Shown piece by piece: positions 47,864 to 47,869 of a stretch of DNA of 47,869 bases. The position numbers were made by a program, and so were the translations under genes. Origin of the DNA: Purshia tridentata (lineage: Eukaryota > Streptophyta > Magnoliopsida > Rosales > Rosaceae); contig QANT01006869.1 in the NCBI GenBank assembly GCA_003254885.1, forward strand, positions 1 to 47,869, given 5' to 3'. Positions within the stretch are counted from its first letter, which is position 1. Every line of letters starts with the position of its first letter. The notes beneath the pieces are model-generated. The model did no database searches. It saw only the letters and a list, made by a program, of their open reading frames with translations, and was not told where the DNA came from.

Positions 47864-47869
47864 TCTAGT

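Larger units (their letters stand above)
44133..47869 (-). mobile_element. Degraded Ty1-copia element on the minus strand (element 2), 5' end outside window
   Basis: Reading right to left: gag-pre-integrase, a linker, reverse transcriptase, RNase H, a polypurine tract and an LTR-like repeat region. The coding frame is broken many times by stops, frameshifts and tandem duplications, so it is much older or more decayed than element 1. That is odd if it inserted into element 1 (see findings). The gag region and 5' LTR lie beyond 47869. Confidence 0.85.

Overview
The window looks like nuclear DNA of a dicot plant. The genes have spliced, GT-AG-bounded exons, the spacers are AT-rich, and there are many MITEs and Ty1-copia remnants. 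Protein resemblances (a JOINTLESS/SVP-type MADS gene, a Pla-type invertase/PMEI inhibitor, a RABH1/Rab6 GTPase, a mitochondrial acyl carrier protein, a purine permease) fit a woody eudicot. Several MITE types remind me of Rosaceae, but I cannot fix the genus from sequence alone.

Layout. 1-4.5 kb: repeat-rich spacer with an inverted-repeat MITE and the SVP upstream region. 4.5-8.5 kb: eight-exon SVP/JOINTLESS-like MADS-box gene (+). 8.5-11.9 kb: spacer with a clean Harbinger/Tourist-type MITE (TAA target duplication) and a ~1.5 kb inverted-ended element with internal tandem repeats. 11.9-12.5 kb: single-exon secreted PMEI-domain protein (+). 15.4-16.6 kb: F-box protein (+). 17.5-19.2 kb: two-exon mitochondrial acyl carrier protein (-). 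19.5-20.7 kb: two more MITEs. 21.4-21.6 kb: possible small gene (-). 24.3-28.5 kb: six-exon RABH1-type small GTPase (-), rebuilt to exactly 208 codons. 30.6-33.3 kb: purine permease (+) with a probable 13-nt first coding exon.

33.9-41.1 kb: a tandem segmental duplication. Each copy carries a gene for a small secreted four-cysteine protein. The proximal copy is broken by a one-base insertion and the distal copy is intact. 41.2 kb: a long-armed foldback MITE. 41.7-44.1 kb: the 5' half of a plus-strand copia element (LTR, tRNA-Met primer site, gag-protease-integrase with one nonsense codon). It is interrupted by a second, minus-strand copia element that is heavily degraded and runs off the right edge.

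The cellular genes do not form a pathway. They are ordinary neighbours: flowering/dormancy control, cell wall or sugar inhibitor, ubiquitin ligase adaptor, mitochondrial fatty-acid synthesis, Golgi traffic and purine/cytokinin transport. The points most worth following are (1) the tandem secreted Cys-peptide pair, (2) two unrelated genes whose first 5' splice site lies inside a CT microsatellite, (3) alternative donors in SVP exon 6, and (4) the nested copia pair, with a YVNN-mutated reverse transcriptase and internal tandem duplications.
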